The position numbers were made by a program, and so were the translations under genes. A DNA stretch of 64,000 bases from Microvelia longipes (Eukaryota; Arthropoda; Insecta; Hemiptera; Veliidae). This document shows positions 10,486 through 20,764 of the stretch, piece by piece. The stretch lies in assembly GCA_018340805.1 (NCBI GenBank), contig JACMZG010001913.1:20987275-21051274 (forward strand), in the 5' to 3' direction. Within the stretch, counting starts at the first letter, position 1. Each line of letters begins with the position of its first letter. Under the pieces are notes generated by a model that did no database searches, was not told the origin of the DNA, and saw only the letters and a program-made list of their open reading frames with translations.

Positions 10486-10608
10486 CTCTAATCACCCTTG
10501 CGTATTTATTTCATGGGTGTATTTGATAAAAAAAAATAATTTTATGATACCGAATATGTATTTTGTATTTTTTAGAGTTATATTTAAATTCTTTTACGCG
10601 TTAATTGA

Positions 10609-10740
10609 TCGACTGATTTGTACGCAATTGATTGATTTTTATTAAATACTGACATAAAATTCCGAAAGAAACTGATTTGTACGCGATGGATTAATTTTTA
10701 TTATATAATCTTACATTAAAATACAAAGACGAGTGGTTGA
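10609..10740 (+). repeat. Two-copy tandem duplication
   Basis: An approximately 60-bp segment starting ACTGATTTGTACGC and continuing TTGATTGATTTTTATTA is present twice in a row with a few differences. Confidence 0.6.
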
Positions 10741-11084
10741 TGCTACTGCTTAGGTAATGAAGAATTAACAGAGAACTTAACCAATAAATTTATTGTTAAG
10801 CAAAGAAGGAAACATTTCAAATCAAAGCAAATTTGCCGGGCTTGCCCGACCTACGTCCCAGGATTTATTATTTAATTATTAATAGTAAAGTAGCTTTCTA
10901 AATTACATATCGTATTCTAAAATACTGTAATATAAGATTTTTCAATAATTACTCGAAATTGTTTAAATACAGATAAATAGGACAGGGGTTGGGTTAAGTG
11001 ATAAATCTATCTTAAAGGGTAGTCTGACCATAAAGTTGAAGAAAAGCCCCTCAAGCCCAATTTAGGTCGTAGGCATTATGTATA
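10741..11084. other. Unassigned sequence
   Basis: I see no gene or recognised repeat here. Confidence 0.35.
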
Positions 11085-11545
11085 CGTATTTGTTTCCTCA
11101 TTCATGCCGTAGGTATATGGTAAAAGTATTGTGTTTTAAAAAAATCCTAAACCGAAATGACAGCGGAATTATCCGTTTCAGGTAATTTTAAGGCATTCTA
11201 TAAGTGTTTTTCACGAAATTCTCTGTCTGTATGTGTGTGTGTATCTGTTATCATCGTAGCTCCCAGTGTATTTATGCTAGAGAATTGAAATTTTGTACAA
11301 AAATCAGTCTCTAGTTGTAGTCTGGGAAATAATTCTTGTGATGTCATTAACATGCAAAAGTTACTCAACAAAAATGTCTAAAAATATGAAAAGCGGAAAA
11401 ATATTGCGATCAATTAGCTATGTAGCTAAATTAAAATATTGCGACGCATGTAGCTATGTTCATCTTATTGTCAGCATTAGTTCAATTTTGTTAAAAAATC
11501 TTGCATACTTTTTTTTAAAAACGTATTAAAAAATCGAAAAATAAT
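11085..11545 (+). mobile_element. Family A 5' part
   Basis: It starts TTTCCTCATTCATGCCGTAG with the partner GGTAAAAGTATTG, the 5' terminal hairpin. It continues with GGAATTATCCGTTTCAGG, CTGTCTGTATGTGTGTG, GTTATCATCGTAGCTCCCAG and GTATTTATGCTAGAGAATTG. It stops before the 5S core, so it is 3'-truncated. A 78-codon open frame inside is incidental. Confidence 0.75.
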
Positions 11546-11699
11546 TATTATTATTAAATATTAATTAAATATATATAATATTAATTTTATATTTATATAT
11601 TATATATATGGAGTAAAATTACTATACTTTCTTTAAAAATTAAGTAGCAACACAAAAACAAGGAAAATACTCCAGTTTATGGATAATTTTCTACTATTT
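11546..11699. other. AT-rich spacer
   Basis: This short AT-rich spacer includes a TATATA run at 11595-11610. Confidence 0.4.
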
Positions 11700-11935
11700 A
11701 GTTATTTTATTCAATGCGATAATTTTACCAAAAAGTCGAAACACTGGGTAAATAACCGGAGAACCTTAAATTCGGCCGGTAAACAACATCTTTCAAGTAG
11801 GAAGTAGTTCAATGTTTTTTTTTGGGCCTGCGAGTTAAATGAATATGGTCCAGAGTCGACACTAGCACTCAAAACCAGGGTACCTGGGTTCGAATCCTGG
11901 TAACGACGATAATGTGTTATCGTTTAGTACATATA
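11700..11935 (+). mobile_element. tRNA-derived SINE with intact B box
   Basis: GGTTCGAATCC at 11887-11897 is a perfect pol III B box in a T-arm-like context (CTGGG, loop, CCTGG). Upstream are ATGGTCCAGAGTCGACACTA and GGGCCTGCGAGTT. A second copy in minus orientation at 35316-35520 shares the body and the downstream ATAAT...TATCGTTT segment. The upstream part does not fold as a tRNA, so a SINE is preferred over a tRNA gene. Confidence 0.6.
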
Positions 11936-12023
11936 AGTTTTTAAATACAAAATAATTTCTGGTTGCGAATGCGTGTTTTTGTACTTAACAATCTTTTTAA
12001 GTACTGGTCTTTTAAATTACTGG

Positions 12024-12275
12024 TTTATGCTTTTTAATTTAAGCAGTTTCTCAATTATCAAGCACTACTCGTAACTCTTTTCCTCTGTACTTTTTAAAGG
12101 AAACTAAGCATTAAACTAATGCAAAATATGGTGTGCAATGCCAAGTTTAAAGGCATAGTGTATAACCTTCAGGATAATTATGCGCATTTTCTTTGAAAAT
12201 TACAGAAAAAATGAGTTACGAGCAATACTTGATAATTGAGTAACTGCTCAAGTTTCAACGCATAAACCGGAACCT
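12024..12275. repeat. Inverted repeat (fold-back), arms about 80 bp
   Basis: The left arm (GGTTTATGCTTTTTAATTTA ... CTCAATTATCAAGCACTACT) is repeated inverted at 12190-12275 (complement of CTCAATTATCAAGTATTGCT ... CATAAACC). The right arm carries the TGCGCATTTTCTTTGAAAAT segment shared with short repeats at 14.7, 26.1, 31.8, 47.0 and 59.7 kb. Confidence 0.6.
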
Positions 12276-13145
12276 TAAGCAAGAAATGGTTTGCCTATTC
12301 GGAATTGACAAGCGTAGCCGAAAAACCGAATCGATCCCTCCCCCTTTCAAATGTCATCTAAACAACCTCATAAGCGTAATTTTCTAATGAAATTTCTCCA
12401 AAGGCACTCTTATCACTTACACTTTACTTTAACTAATTTACTATAAACTATAGCCTCTGTTCAATCTTAATTTAATATAATTAAATTTGTAGATTAGGTC
12501 ATATAGACAGATATTCTTTTTATGAAACTTAACTTATGACAAATAAAAATATAGATTGGATAGTAGACAGTGCGTAAAGTGTTTTCCTGCTTAACCAAGC
12601 ATGTAGTTTTGATTGGAGCCGACATAAGGTAGACACAGATGAAAATAATATAATGGCTCATTTCCTCTCTTGTATTATCTTAATGTAGAGTGCATTACAC
12701 TGCCATTCTCTTTAAAGGCTTACATTTATCATACAATTATGACAGTATTTTTGTTGTAAAAGTATTATTATGGAACTGCTGTCTTTTTCAATCTTAATTA
12801 TGTGTATTTTTATATATTAAGAACACTGTATACATATTGTGTTACTATGATATCATATTTGTGATCTTTGAATTGATAAAATAGGGAGTTTAAACCATTT
12901 TTTCTAAACTTTAAAATAATATGGGGCAGGGATCCAAATACGTGCGATGATTTTTTGGCTTAGTATCCATTTTTCGCTTGCTTTCCCGTTTTATGGAAAT
13001 TGTTTGATTTTGTTGGACTTGTATGTAAATTTTTCTGAATTTTCAAAGGAAATTCACATGCTTATTGTTTACGATGTTGAACTATGCTTTTTCTCTTTTT
13101 AAAATTTAACATATGCTAATCATTAAAATATTTTATCTTTTTACA
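12276..13145. other. Unassigned AT-rich sequence
   Basis: An inverted short-repeat box, CCTCATAAGCGTAATTTTCT (12370-12390), belongs to the dispersed CTTATGAGG family. Nothing else is recognised and there is no coding signal. Confidence 0.4.
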
Positions 13146-13149
13146 GTGT

Positions 13150-13515
13150 TGTGAAGTTTAATGGCTACTTTTTAGGGAGTAAAGAAGCACTTTTTACTCC
13201 TAAAGGAGAAAGCTTACTTTTTAGCATGCATTCCCTTAGGGCTAAAAAGTAACTTTTCACTCCCTTAGGACTTAAAAGTAACTTTTCACTCCCTTAGAGC
13301 TAAAAAGTAACTTTTTACTCCCTTAGGGCTAAAAAGTAACGTCTCACACTCTAAGGACTTAAAAGTAACTTTTCACTCCCTTAGGGCTAAAAATTAACTT
13401 TTCACTCCCTTAGGGCTAAAAAGTAACTTTTCACTCACTTAGGACTTAAAAGTAACTTTTTACTCCCTTAGGACTAAAAAGTAACTTTTTTTTACCTTTA
13501 GAGTAAAAAGTGTTT
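13150..13515 (+). repeat. 31-bp minisatellite, about 10 units
   Basis: The unit is ACTCCCTTAGGGCTAAAAAG followed by TAACTTTTC, with small variants (GGACTTAAAAG). The left flank (TTTTTAGGGAGTAAAGAAGC) matches the unexpanded copy near 2370 in the opposite orientation. It is too short and stop-rich to code. Confidence 0.85.
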
Positions 13516-13550
13516 TCTAAAATTAAAACTCTCCAAATAATTATATAATT

Positions 13551-13580
13551 AGATTTGGGGTGTTAAAACACCCCAAATCT
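13551..13580. repeat. Perfect 14-bp-arm palindrome
   Basis: AGATTTGGGGTGTT, a 2-nt spacer, then its exact complement. It lies just downstream of the 31-bp array and may be an end or internal hairpin of the element that carries it. Confidence 0.75.
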
Positions 13581-14735
13581 TATAAGAGGTGGTTTTATAA
13601 TTTTTACATTAAATTTTATTAAGGGGAACCGAACAAAAAATCTGTTTCAGGATAAAAAGTCTTTTGGAGCAATATTTTTTTTCTTTGGGAGCCGCACCCT
13701 TATAGTTTATAAGGGGGAGAGGGCTCATTCAAATAAATGCAACAAAACGTATACAGCAAAATGTCAACGTCTGGAGATAAAATGCTATTTTCCCCTCGCT
13801 TTAATTACTTATCTCGGCTTCGCCTCGGGATTCAAATATTCTTCGCCTTATGAACCAACTAACTGTTTAGGGAAATAATAGCATTCTTTACTCCCTTGTT
13901 GCATTAATAACTTTAAGCGCATTTCCATTGAAATATCCTGAAAAAAATACTTACAAGACGAAGTGTTACTGATAAGACTATATAACATAAAACAAAAAAT
14001 CAAGCAAAAAATGAATCGGTAAGCAAGAAATCAAGCATTCTCTAGGAAATTCGCCCTTCTGTAGACCCCGTCGGCAAAAATTATTGCAGAAATATAATTT
14101 AAATAATGTAAAAGTAATTCAAACTTATGCAAAAAAAAGTCTCTGTGCTTTTCTCAAACGTTGCGGGTTTCATCTGCTGTATGTAATTATCTAAACTGTT
14201 GATTTTTTCTTTCCTATCACTGTTATTGCTGTAATTTTGGCTAAATTTGGGGGGGGGGTTGAAATATAATTAGGATTAAGGAATATATTTTATAATTTAA
14301 TTTATTGATTGGTCATACTTTTTATAGTGAAAGATAAAATGTGTTCCAATGTTTATTTCACCTAATTTAAAAAAAAGTAATTTTAAAAAAGTATACCTTT
14401 AATATGTTTTATTTCTTTTACCATGAGGTTCAAAATTGTAACCACATTGTAGCTGTTTAACGTTTAAATGTTTAATTCCCAACCAAGTACAATAAGAGAG
14501 GAAATGCTTTTCAGTTTGCACTGTTTACTTTTCTATTTCCAGTCTAGAATTGTGTATAAATATTATCGTATGTTTGAAATAAGGGTATATCGAATGAATG
14601 ACGTTTCTGAAACTGCGTAGCATTGACCTAAAATTAAACTGTATGTATAAGTATAAAAAACATGTTTGACTTTTACTTCCAATTCGATGCAGTTTGTAAA
14701 ACACCATACAGTATGTTGTTGGCAAAACTGATATT
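13581..14735. other. Unassigned sequence
   Basis: No gene is supported. A TATCTCGGCTTCGCCTCGGG patch at 13810-13830 resembles a GC motif near 29170 (GAGCCGAAAGCGAGGG). A G9 homopolymer occurs at 14249-14257. Confidence 0.4.
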
Positions 14736-14739
14736 TATT

Positions 14740-14826
14740 CCGTTTTAGCGAATTTCAAAGAAAAATGGGCTTATGAGGTTGGTGGGAGGTGATTTTTTTA
14801 GCAGGGGGGGAGGACTTGATGATAGA

Positions 14827-14906
<80 letters not shown>

Positions 14907-14920
14907 ATATATATATGAAA
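14740..14920 (+). repeat. CTTATGAGG short repeat plus (TA)n microsatellite
   Basis: 14743-14815 carries GCGAATTTCAAAGAAAAATG, then GGCTTATGAGGTTGGTGGGA, which recurs at 26.1, 31.8 and 59.7 kb. It is followed by a (TA)n run at about 14828-14917 with a few AA breaks. Confidence 0.7.
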
Positions 14921-15690
14921 ACCAATAATTTGGTCTTCAGATTACCAGATTACATTGTGTATAGTAAAAACATAGCAAATAAGAAGTAAAATGTATAACA
15001 AACAACAAATGATTAGGAAAGTGTAACACTTCATTATCATAAGCCCTATCTTTAAAACTCTGTAATGAGGACGAAATGACATGGAATTAAATTAATATAA
15101 CTTAAAAAATGCATCGAGGGTTAAAACTGAACCTTAACTTACATGATTAGTATAAAATTAATGTATATGATTAATTTTTCGGACTTATTCCCTGAAAAAT
15201 AAAGCTGTTGGGTCTCCTAGCTCTCTATAGAGACCAACTTACCTACCCTAACAGGTTATAGCAATTTTGCCCTAAAATTGCTATTTGTTTCGCTTGATTA
15301 TAACAATTTAATTGGTCTATATCAAAACAATGAACAGTTTTGTTACTTATACATCTTTAGTGTATAAGTATAGAGTCAGATAAAAGACTATGTATTGCAA
15401 TATAGATCAATTATAATTGGTACTATTAAGTTAAACAATTTATTCTAAAAAAATAATTAACAAAATAATATGTATTTATAGTTTTTAGTACAAAAAACCC
15501 AGAAACTGTAATTGTTGACTGATGAAGTACTCACTGTTTTTAAATAGCTCGGTAATATGTCTTGGAGAAAATGACTCATGTTTGTAGACACTCGATACAT
15601 TCGACGCAACGAGTCACTGGAATTACTAATTTCTAACTGATGGGATATTTTTTTCAAAACTCGGAGTGATAATAAACCTTGACTGATAAG
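14921..15690. other. Unassigned AT-rich sequence
   Basis: No recognisable repeat or gene was seen. A 66-codon minus-strand open frame at 15457-15657 has no family features and is treated as chance. Confidence 0.4.
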
Positions 15691-16101
15691 AAAGCAACGC
15701 CGCTCCCTCTCTGTTCAAATAGTTTTTAATTTAGTTTGAGTTTTCTAATGTGATGAACTAGTTCGTTCGCTGTTTTATTTCTTTGTTTTTTAGTTACGAT
15801 TTTGTGGTCAATTTTACTAAAAGTAATTTAGTGAAATTATTTAGCTGTGTTTTGTGGATAATTTACTTAGCTTGATTTAAAATTTCGCTGATTTTTCTAA
15901 TTATTCTGTTTCATAGAAACAAATAATTTTTATTAATTTTGTGAAAACCTTGTGGTAAATATCGCACCTTTATTTTTTTAATCGTGCTTTGTGGATGGTA
16001 AATTTATTCATCGTACTTTCTATTTTCATGTTTTGAACTAATAACTAATTGTAAAGTCAGTTTTGTGGACGTTATTCTGTGAAATAAATTTGTGCCGAAT
16101 C
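15691..16101 (+). promoter_or_regulatory. Possible 5' UTR/upstream region of the two-exon gene
   Basis: This repeat-free stretch leads into the ATG at 16102. The reading frame has an in-frame TAA at 16042-16044, and the start context (A at -3, ATCATGC) is acceptable. It contains GTTTTGTGGA-type short repeats (GATTTTGTGGTC, GTTTTGTGGATAAT, GCTTTGTGGATGG, GTTTTGTGGACG). I could not identify a TATA box or transcription start with confidence. Confidence 0.3.
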
Positions 16102-16196
16102 ATGCCAAGTAAGTCGGAAAGGAAAGAGGATGATCAGACTAGTATACCACTCATGCCATTAGGCAGAAATGGCAATGCTACACCTTCAGTTGTAAA
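16102..16196 (+). CDS. Candidate first coding exon of an unrecognised gene
   Basis: The ATG at 16102 opens a frame translating as MPSKSERKEDDQ, then TSIPLMPLGRNGNATPSVV and two bases of the next codon, ending at the donor AA|GTAATT (intron from 16197). The frame meets a stop immediately past the donor (AAG TAA), so the exon uses all the open frame available. The leftover AA joins the first base of the exon at 30302 to make AAA (Lys) and keeps the frame open. That phase match and the non-repetitive, charged and polar composition in otherwise AT-rich DNA are the evidence. An alternative donor (CCAA|GTAAGT at 16109) would hit a stop in the next exon and is disfavoured. The peptide looks like a hydrophilic, disordered cytosolic N-terminus. 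I do not recognise the protein and propose no function. Confidence 0.5.
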
Positions 16197-16239
16197 GTAA
16201 TTCTTTTATGTACTACTTATGTTTTTAAGTTACTCATTA

Positions 16240-16478
16240 TGGCGAAAATTAATATTTTTGCACTCATAGTTTTGATTTTAAAGTTTTAGATTAATAATCT
16301 AAAACTGTAATTTCACCTAAATTATCCGTTTCAGGTGTTTCTAAGACCTCCCGAATGTTTTTTACCTAGCTGTGTGCATTTGTATGACATAATTATGTTC
16401 AAGAGTTGACTTTTGGTACAAATGTCTGTCTTTGGGCTTAGTTGTTCATACAAGAAAATATTTTTGTTATCCTACCTC
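16240..16478 (+). mobile_element. Family A 5' part in intron 1
   Basis: It shows TTTCACCTAAATTATCCGTT, CAGGTGTTTCTAAGACCTCC and a TTGGTACAAATGTCTGTCTT segment, all from the 5' third of family A, degenerate. It lies 45 bp inside the first intron. Confidence 0.55.
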
Positions 16479-16770
16479 TTGAAAGAAGGAGGAAGCATTG
16501 CACTAGTAAAAAAAGTACCACTCACGTACACTAACACACACATACAAACTGTTTCTTTTGACATACTTCTTTTTCCATGAAATGTTGACGTTTCAGTACC
16601 TAAAAATCCTAAAAATATTAAAAAATGTTTATGTCCGTATTTATGTATCTGTGCATGGATATGCACATGTCTTGTAAACACGCTATAGCTCTTATAGCTA
16701 ATCTAATTTTAATGAAACATGGCACAAAACTTAACTTAAACTTCCCTGAGAGGAAGAACTCATATAAATT
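16479..16770 (+). mobile_element. Family C dispersed repeat
   Basis: It matches the inverted sequences at 44180-44430 and 48940-49140. Shared boxes are GAAGCATTGCACTAGTAAAA, AATGTTGACGTTTCAGTACC, a CTAAAAATCC stretch and AATGAAACATGGCACAAAAC. It has no coding capacity and its class is unknown. Confidence 0.55.
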
Positions 16771-17689
16771 TGATTGGATTTGGAATTAACCTAACATTGT
16801 GTATCAAAAAGGCTTCACTTAAAACTCATAAAAAAATAATTTGTTACTTATTAAAAACAAATTATTTAATTATTTATTATAATTAAAAACGATTTATTAT
16901 TAGCGTTTTTAATGATATTTTGGAATTTTCGGAATAAAAAGAGGACTCAACTATGTCTGTGACTTGCACAGTTTTTTTAAAATAATTTGCTGTAAGAATC
17001 CTCAGTAAGAATCTCAATTGTCAATTGAAGAAAGAATATACGTACTTTAAAATTTAAGGATTATTTTTTCCAATAATAAAGTATTTAATTTATCTTATGG
17101 TAAGCCTCTTTAAATGTATACTTTAACACAGCTAAAGCTTTATATTTTTATTCCTAAATGTATGTGCGAGTATGCCTTGAGAAGAGGGCGAAATAAAGTT
17201 TTGAAGGAGTTAATATAGTTTCTCTATTGTGCTTAAACTGTTAATCACCCTTACAAAAGCGAGGAAGAATGATCACATCTCTAACCATTAATACGTAAAA
17301 TAGTTTTACGTATTTCATTGTATTGCAAAAAAACCAATGACAAAAAGAAAACTTTTTAATTCACATTTGGCAGTGTGTTCTATAATAAGGTCATGTAAGT
17401 TAAAGAGAGTAACTTTCATAAATTTTCAGAAAGTCTAGCTCATAGTGAAATATCCTTGTTTAAAAACACGGAGTATAAAAACAATAGAGAGAGATAACAT
17501 CTGAAAACTTTGAACATACTGAGACTTAGCACGTCTTAACAACAACGATGTTTTATTAAACTCTAACAATACAAAGCTCAAGTTACTGCGGTTTTATATT
17601 GTCATTTTTAAAAGTAGTATCTTTTTAGACTTTATTTTTAGTGCACACTTCCATTACGGATAAGTTTATAAACTTTATCTTTAAATCCT
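16771..17689. other. Intron 1, unassigned
   Basis: No exon with acceptor and donor in a compatible phase, and no recognised repeat, was found. It is AT-rich throughout. Confidence 0.35.
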
Positions 17690-17860
17690 AAAAAAAGCCG
17701 GGTACGGTGTACCTCCGTTCACTTTCTTTCACAAACGGACTCGCTTCTTTGTCCTCAGATTGTCATGATTATACAAAACTTATGGTGGTGTTTCGTTATC
17801 GCTATGCAAGACATTAGAATGAAATATCGATCCAAAGTCGATTAAAATTAGCTAAATACA
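17690..17860 (-). mobile_element. Family B repeat, minus strand
   Basis: The minus strand reads GGTACACCGTACCCGGCTTT at the tail, preceded by GACAAAGAAGCGAGTCCG, CATGACAATCTGAGG, CACCATAAGTTTTGTATAAT and a GATCGATATTTC head. It matches the copies at 4.6 and 6.5 kb. Confidence 0.6.
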
Positions 17861-17961
17861 TGGCTTAATGACAATAATCACAAAACTACATAAAAAGTAT
17901 TCATAAAACCACAAATAATCCAACTAACTATACACTTGTAACTTCTCCTGAGCGCCAGACA

Positions 17962-19005
17962 ATGATAAATCCATAGAGATTTAACCACCACTAGAGGGGG
18001 ATAGTCTATTTCATTACATAGAGATACATAAAACATGTTTTTGGGGTCTCAGGGGTTCTGTATTACCTCTGGAATAACAATTCAGGGGATCTGAATTGTT
18101 TTGTGTAGGCCCGTTCAGGTTTCAGTGAAAAATTTAGTTTTGTGTACCTTACTTTTCGATAAAATTATAAAATTATTACTTAGAATTTAAGTTAATAGTT
18201 ATTTTTTCTTAATCTGCATTATCTTTAGTAAATATCTTTACATATCTATTATCTTTACTGGGCCAACTAGTTTTAAATTATTTTTTTAACGGTGAAAAAT
18301 ACTGTGTAAACAGTTGTGGTGGAACCCCCTGCCAAACCCCACGTGTGAACGAAGTAATAGTGTAGGGCAGTTTGGAGTAGAATCGAGAATGTGCCCGAAC
18401 GTAGTTTTTATCCTATAGGTTACTCTAGTGTACACTGGAGTGCCGAACAAACCTACTTGTACTGTTTATTAAATACTTTTACTACTTTTATACTATTACT
18501 TAATACTTTTGTACTGTTTATTAAATACTTTTACTACTTTTATACTATTACTTAATACTTTTGTACTGTTTATTAAATACTTTTACTACTTTTATACTAT
18601 TACTTAATACTTTTGTACTGTTTATTAAATACTTTTACTACTTTTATACTATACTTAATACTTTTATGTTTATAAAATACTTTATACTTTTATACTATTA
18701 CTTAATACTTTTACTGTTATTAAATACTTTTACTACTTTTATACTATTACTTAATACTTTTGTACTGTTTATTAAATATTTTACTACTTTTATACTATAC
18801 TTAATACTTTTACTGTTATTAAATACTTTTACTACTTTTATACTTTACTTAATACTTTTGTACTGTTTTAAATACTTTTACTTCTTTTATACTATTACTT
18901 AATACTTTTGTACTCTTTATTAAATTAAATTGATAGTCAAAGGTATTCAGGTTACTATTTTGTGGTTCAAAATTCAACCGATAGGGTCTCTCTGGTAATT
19001 TATCT
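17962..19005 (-). mobile_element. CTAGAGG-family MITE split by a satellite
   Basis: 17962-18130 is one end on the minus strand (CCATAGAGATTT, then ACTAGAGGGGGATA and a GGGGTCTCAGGGGTTCTGT box). 18930-19005 is the other end (TCAAAGGTATTCAGGTTACT, then CAACCGATAGGGTCTCTC). The two ends, normally about 310 bp apart, are separated by some 800 bp that include a GC-richer segment (18310-18455) and the 52-bp array. The element was interrupted or internally expanded after insertion. Confidence 0.55.
18455..18925 (+). repeat. 52-bp tandem array, about 9 units
   Basis: The unit is TACTGTTTATTAAATACTTT, then TACTACTTTTATACTATTAC and TTAATACTTTTG. Spacing is 52 bp in the regular part (for example ACTACTTTTA at 18481 and 18533), with shortened units further on. 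The unit lacks stops in several frames, which produces a 113-codon Leu/Phe/Tyr-rich open frame that I do not regard as coding. Confidence 0.85.
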
Positions 19006-19024
19006 ATCGATAAATACAATTAAT

Positions 19025-19275
19025 TCTTAAACAGATAGAGATATTATTACTGGAGCCCCTATTGGTTGAATTTTGAAACATCGAAAAATTAACCTCAGCA
19101 CCTTCGATTATTTATATAATTCAATAAACAGTATAAATTTTCAGTATCTTATATACTAGAACGTTTAAAATACAAAATAAAACACAAACAATATGTAAAA
19201 GGCAGATGAAAATTGATGTATTATAAACTTTACCTACCCTTAGAGGAGGTTACAATAAGGTTACACAGAGCTCTA
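19025..19275 (+). mobile_element. CTAGAGG-family MITE, truncated + copy
   Basis: It starts GAGATATTATTACTGGAGCC, then CCTATTGGTTGAATTTTGAA, and runs through AGAACGTTTAAAATACAAAA to a GGTTACACAGAGCTCT box. There it meets the opposite copy at 19281. It matches the copy at 8717 but lacks the right terminus. Confidence 0.65.
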
Positions 19276-19280
19276 AAACC

Positions 19281-19605
19281 ATAGAGATATACATATACTA
19301 GAGGGGGCATAGCCTATCTCTATTCATTGAGAAGCCTGACACATCTATTTGGGGCCCTCAGGAGCTCTGTGTAACTTCATTGAAACCTCCTTCAAGAGAG
19401 AGGTAAGGTTATAATAAATCAATTGATTTTGTCATTCCGCACATTGTTTGTCTTTTGATTTGTATTTTTAACACCCTCCTATTTAAGTTATTGTAATTTT
19501 TAACTGATAATTTGATTGTATTTATAATCGAAGGTGGTCAGGTTACTTTTTCAATGTTTCACAATTTAACCTATAGGGCCCGGCCCCTCTAGTAATAATA
19601 TGTCT
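19281..19605 (-). mobile_element. CTAGAGG-family MITE, complete minus copy
   Basis: Ends: ACTAGAGGGGGCATAGCC near 19298 and GGCCCGGCCCCTCTAGTAAT near 19590. With the + copy at 19025-19275 it makes a tail-to-tail inverted pair that could fold into a hairpin of about 570 nt. Confidence 0.7.
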
Positions 19606-20285
19606 ATACCAAGAAAAAATTTTTAAAATATTGAGATTGGTTATGCCCCATTGAGTAATAAATCTATGTTTAAACATAGTTACACCAAATATTTTGAAAA
19701 TATTCCTCATACAGTCTTTATTGTTATTATAAATAAAACAATTTTAATTTTTATATTTAGTTCTTTTTGTTTTATAAAAATAAGGTGAACATAATACTTT
19801 TCCTATTTACCTAAAAAAGTAGATAAGAAAAAGAAAAATAATATTCGTGCTGTACTAATTTTTTGAATAAAAAATAAACTAAATTAATTTAGGGAAATTA
19901 TTGAAAAAATATGCTTATCATGTTGTGGTAGCCCTGTTTTTCTTTACATTTTAGTCTAGCGTCCTTTTTAGTTCGGTTCTTTTAACTCGTTGTTTCTTTA
20001 AGGTTTATTTCTTTTCTGAATTCAATTAGAATTAATATATGTTTAAAAGTAACGTTATATTTAATCTTTATCGCTAAATGTTTGCGCGCAATCGGTTTTA
20101 TTGTTAATTAAGCTTCGTTAAATGTTAAGTTTAAGAGACTCAGGTTAGCGATCTTAATCACTTTATATTTTCTTTTAGATCTTGTTTTATATTTTGTAAT
20201 ACTTTGATAGTTTTCTTTCTTTATATGAAAGTGCTTACAATAATGACTGTTAAAGGTCATTGTGACAGGTTGAAGCAATTATAAG
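19606..20285. other. Intron 1, unassigned AT-rich
   Basis: No supported feature was seen here. Confidence 0.35.
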
Positions 20286-20289
20286 TTTG

Positions 20290-20598
20290 ATTTTCCTAAC
20301 CTCATGCCGTAGGTATTAGGTTAGGAAAAGTATTATATTCACCCTAAATATTCGAAACTAAGGTTTCGTTATAATCATCAGTTTTAGCCATTATTATGAC
20401 GTCCATTATTGTGAGACCATTATTATGAGAGTTATGCGTGTCTGTTTATCTATGTCACGCATAACTTCGGCTATTTTCACGCTACTAGAGAGCTTCCCAA
20501 AACTTGGTGCTTCCCAAAAGAAAATATTTTTAAACCTCGATGACCTATATTGTTCAATCATCAAAAGATTTACTAGACTTCGACAATTTGACCGAACA
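20290..20598 (+). mobile_element. Family A variant, 5' end
   Basis: It begins with a long hairpin: TTTTCCTAACCT and AGGTTAGGAAAA around GCCGTAGGT. A body with TTATTATGACGTCCATTATT and TATGTCACGCATAACTTCGG follows, and this matches the variant at 3.9-4.0 kb. It stops at a (TA)n run. Confidence 0.6.
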
Positions 20599-20606
20599 TA
20601 TATATA

Positions 20607-20661
<55 letters not shown>

Positions 20662-20675
20662 TATATATATATATG
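20599..20675. repeat. (TA)n microsatellite
   Basis: TATATA repeats with occasional ATTATA breaks. It separates a family A 5' end from the family A body that resumes at 20765. Confidence 0.9.
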
Positions 20676-20764
20676 TATGCTAATGAAATATATGACTTAT
20701 ATTACAATATATATGACATATATTGACTATAATGAAATATATTGAATTCGTTAATTCAAAGATT

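Noticed and set aside
11887..11897. Functional tRNA gene at the perfect B box
   Set aside because: No acceptor stem or anticodon arm can be built around it, and a second copy at 35.3 kb shows a longer shared body, so it is a SINE.
16109..16114. Alternative donor GTAAGT just after the start codon
   Set aside because: Although a stronger consensus, it puts the exon at 30302 into a frame with an early stop; the later donor keeps the frame open.
18561..18902. 113-codon open frame rich in Leu, Phe, Tyr and Thr
   Set aside because: It lies wholly within a 52-bp tandem array whose unit lacks stops in several frames; there is no start context, domain or splice evidence.
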